Shown here in pieces: positions 61,651 through 64,000 of a stretch of 64,000 nt of DNA. Location of the stretch: positions 53,017,311 through 53,081,310 of the forward strand of contig JAVHZZ010000011.1 in the NCBI GenBank assembly GCA_036250195.1, written 5' to 3'. The stretch is from Mixophyes australis. Taxonomy: Eukaryota > Chordata > Amphibia > Anura > Limnodynastidae. The notes below the pieces were generated by a model. That model saw only the letters and a program-made list of their open reading frames with translations, did not search any database and was not told the origin of the DNA. How positions within the stretch are numbered: position 1 is the first letter of the stretch; each line of letters opens with the position of its first letter. A program made the position numbers and the translations under genes.

Positions 61651-64000
61651 TTTTTTTTTTTTATCATCAATCGTTTTTATTGAAATTTTTTTTAAGTAAA
61701 CGGGGGGTACAGAAGAAAAAAAAAAGGGGGGGGGAGTTCGAACACACCAATATAGCATTTGCAAATTACAGACAGTATACAATTTATAGTATTCAGTTTA
61801 CTGAGGAACTTTAAACTAACTCACCAGACCTGGCCTAGGTCTTGGAAAACCCGACATAAACACTCAATCAGGGCGCAACTATTGACAAAGAACCACCAAT
61901 AGCAGGGGGAGAAGAAGAAATATTTACAGGAGCCCCACCCCCGTCGGTCACGTAGACATGCCATTCAAACCATTTCATCAATGGGGAAGATGGTCTCATT
62001 GAATAAGGTTCTAGTGTTTCCATTTCAAACGCATACTGGACTTTGGTAATTACCTTTGACAGAGAGGGGGGAGCGGTGCTCTCCATGCCTGGGCTATGGC
62101 GGCTCTGGCGGCAATAAGTATATGATTAAACACATAACAGGCCTGTCTCGGGACATGAGGCGGATATACCTGGAGAGGGGCAATCTCGGGGGTCTGAGGA
62201 AGATCCAATCTGGTCACTCTCTTAGCTAGGTCAAATACCTGAGCCCAGAAAGAGCGCAAAACCAGGCATGTCCAAAAGATGTGAAGCAAATCCCCAACCA
62301 ACGAGCATTGTCTCCAGCACAGCTTAGACTGGGAGGGCCACATTTTATGGATTCTAGAGGGGGTCAGGTAAAGTCTATTAACTAGCTTGATGAACATTTC
62401 AGTGTGGTTTAAACATTTGGACATGCGAAAAGCGTTTACATAGACTGCCTGCCACTGGTCCACTGTGAGGGCTATCTGGAGATCTGATTCCCACTGGAGT
62501 TGGCTAGAGCACTTGGCTATTGGCTCCGGGGAGGTGAATCCGTACCAAAAGGTGATCCCAGCTCTATTATTTCCTTTCGTAAGTTTCGAGAGGAGCGTGG
62601 CTGGGAGGGCCTGTAGGGACAGATTATATCTCGAGAGGGAGGATATCCAGTGTCTGATTTGTAGGTATTTGTAAAAATCTCTCGCAGGTATATGGAATTG
62701 GTGTTGCATTTGCATGAAAGACATCAACCCCTGGTCATCAAATAATGATCCTAGGACTACCATGCCATTCGCTATCCACAGCGACAAATTTACATCCGGG
62801 ATCAATTTAGCCAAAGCACTCAATGACAGGTTCTTAGTGGGAAGAGATATGGCAGATGAGTTCACAATCAGCTTATCCCAGGCCCTTAACGAGTCAACAG
62901 CTAGCCGGGACAGGGACCCACATGGTGGGCGCCACCGTCTAGGCAGCCAGAGTAGATCCTGCAAGGGGAAATGAGGATTGCGAGCTCTTTCCAAACCTAC
63001 CCATGGTTTTGTATTGGGGGGGAGAGACCAGTCTCTAAGTTGGGCCAGAAGGCAAGCCGTATGATATCTAGCCAGGTCTGGGAGAGCTAGACCACCTTTT
63101 TGTCTAGTTAAAAACATACGAACACTAGCTATTCGTGGAGGTTTGTTCTTCCAAATGTATGAGCACATGATAGAGTGTAACTTGTCCAGTATAGGTTTTG
63201 GTAAGTGCAATGGTAGCGTACGGAACAGATACATTAGCTTCGGTAAAATCATCATCTTAAAGGCCGCCAGCCTACCTAACCAGGAGACCTTGCAGCACAT
63301 CCATGACTTAGTCAAGGTAATTATTAGGGGAATCAGAGCCACAAAGTTAAAGTCTACAATGTTGTTTATCGAGGGAGTAATCTGAATACCCAAATAAGGA
63401 AGCGCTTCCGACTTCCAGGAGTACGGAAAGAGAGCCCTAAGACTCGACACTTTAGGTGGTGGAAGATTGATAGGTAACGCATCGGATTTAGTGGTATTCA
63501 ATTTATAGTAAGATACCCCACTAAATTTTTAAAGTATAACATGGAGGGGCGGCAGCGAGGTCTCCGGGTCAGTTACAAATAATAAGATGTCATCTGCAAA
63601 AAGACACAGCTTGTGAACAGTCTGGTTGACTGTGACCCCAGGAAAGGACTTGGCCTGTCTAATAGCTTGGGCTAGAGGCTCTATTGCTAAAATGAAAATT
63701 AGGGGCGAAAGGGGGCACCCTTGTCTGGTGCCATTCGAAATCTTAAAATGATCAGAGAGAAAACCATTACTGAGTACTCTGGCTGTGGGGTCACTATAAA
63801 GGGCCATGATCCCATTCAAAAATCTATCTTTCAGCCCAAAGCGAAGAAGGACCTGCTGCATAAACCCCCAGTGCAACCTATCGAAGGCCTTTTCTGCGTC
63901 GAGGGAGAGAATTACTAGCTCAAGGTGGGACCCATTCATACTTTCGATGATGTTAAGGACTCGTCTTGTATTGTCAGAGGCCTGGCGTCCGCTAACAAAC
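61651..64000 (-). pseudogene. L1-type LINE ORF2, nearly open, runs off the right edge
   Basis: Minus strand. RT enters at the window edge with LSLDAEKAFDRLHWGFMQQV, FKISNGTRQGCPLSPLIFIL and KLCLFADDILLFV (FADD at about 63590). After a TAA at 63529-63531 the same frame resumes (FSGVSYYKLNTTKSDALP), with the thumb-like region WLGRLAAFKMMILPKLMYLF and PKPILDKLHSIMCSYIWKNK and the C-terminal Cys segment SKLCWRQCSLVGDLLHIFWT near 62310-62260. ORF2 ends at 62050. A 400-bp 3' UTR follows with AATAAA (minus, 61681-61676) and an A-run to 61651. The single nonsense codon suggests a fairly young copy. The 5' part lies outside the window. Confidence 0.9.

Noticed and set aside
61402..61814. Overlapping plus frames of Pro/Leu/Phe repeats and basic minus frame
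   Set aside because: Product of the CT-rich minisatellite and the L1 poly(A) end. Not genes.

Overview
No ordinary host gene is recognisable in this window. It looks like repeat-rich nuclear DNA of a vertebrate, most likely an amphibian (frog) with a large genome. That assignment is an inference from the mixture of elements: Tf1/sushi-type Ty3/gypsy chromoviruses, DIRS-like tyrosine-recombinase elements, L1 and L2-like LINEs, hAT and Harbinger-like DNA transposons, and a tRNA-headed SINE. Almost every coding stretch belongs to a mobile element, and nearly all are decayed.

Layout. 1-2435: gypsy pol remnant (+) carrying a hAT MITE with 8-bp target duplications. 2481-4100: L1 3' half (+). 4120-7680: gypsy gag-pol (-), family F, with a 5' LTR. 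7680-10667: mostly unassigned, with a Myb/SANT-like exon at 8990-9173. 10668-13353: gypsy pol plus 3' LTR (+), family C. 13354-16263: unassigned DNA and an L1 scrap. 16269-28923: a nest of insertions with every boundary marked by a 5-bp duplication. An outer solo LTR (ACTAT) contains a second solo LTR (CAAGG) and a gag-only element E (CCGAC). E is split by a nearly pristine 8.3-kb chromovirus, element A (AGCAG). 28924-31990: SINE pieces, an LTR-like repeat, a palindromic MITE and a CCT-rich repeat. 32024-36483: decayed hAT (ZBED-like) transposon (+). 36484-37914: truncated LTR related to A. 37915-41597: gypsy (-), family C2. 42220-48341: gypsy (-), family B, with both LTRs. 49533-51149: internally deleted hAT (-). 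51150-57371: gypsy (+), family D, with an L2-like LINE in its integrase. 58132-58402: SINE (-). 59180-60780: DIRS-like remnant (-). 61651-64000: L1 ORF2 (-), running off the window edge.

The most informative signals lie in the chromoviruses. (i) Four families (A, B, D, F) carry a 9-10 nt sequence just 3' of the 5' LTR that is perfectly complementary to an LTR segment. In A, B and D that segment starts 30-31 nt downstream of a TATA box, at the predicted RNA 5' end. This is the signature of Tf1/sushi-type self-primed reverse transcription. (ii) At the gag/pol overlap of A, B, C2 and D there is a GGGAAAY slippery heptamer (intact in A and D, damaged in B and C2). It is followed after 5-6 nt by an H-type pseudoknot whose two stems are preserved by compensatory changes between families. 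This is the PEG10-type -1 frameshift arrangement. (iii) The roughly 1.9-kb transcribed leader inside the LTR of A consists largely of tandem hairpin units with a covarying base pair. (iv) Element E keeps Gag parts but no pol, and its zinc knuckle precedes its capsid.

All coordinates and matches come from reading the sequence by eye. Family names follow conserved protein motifs and are not database assignments.
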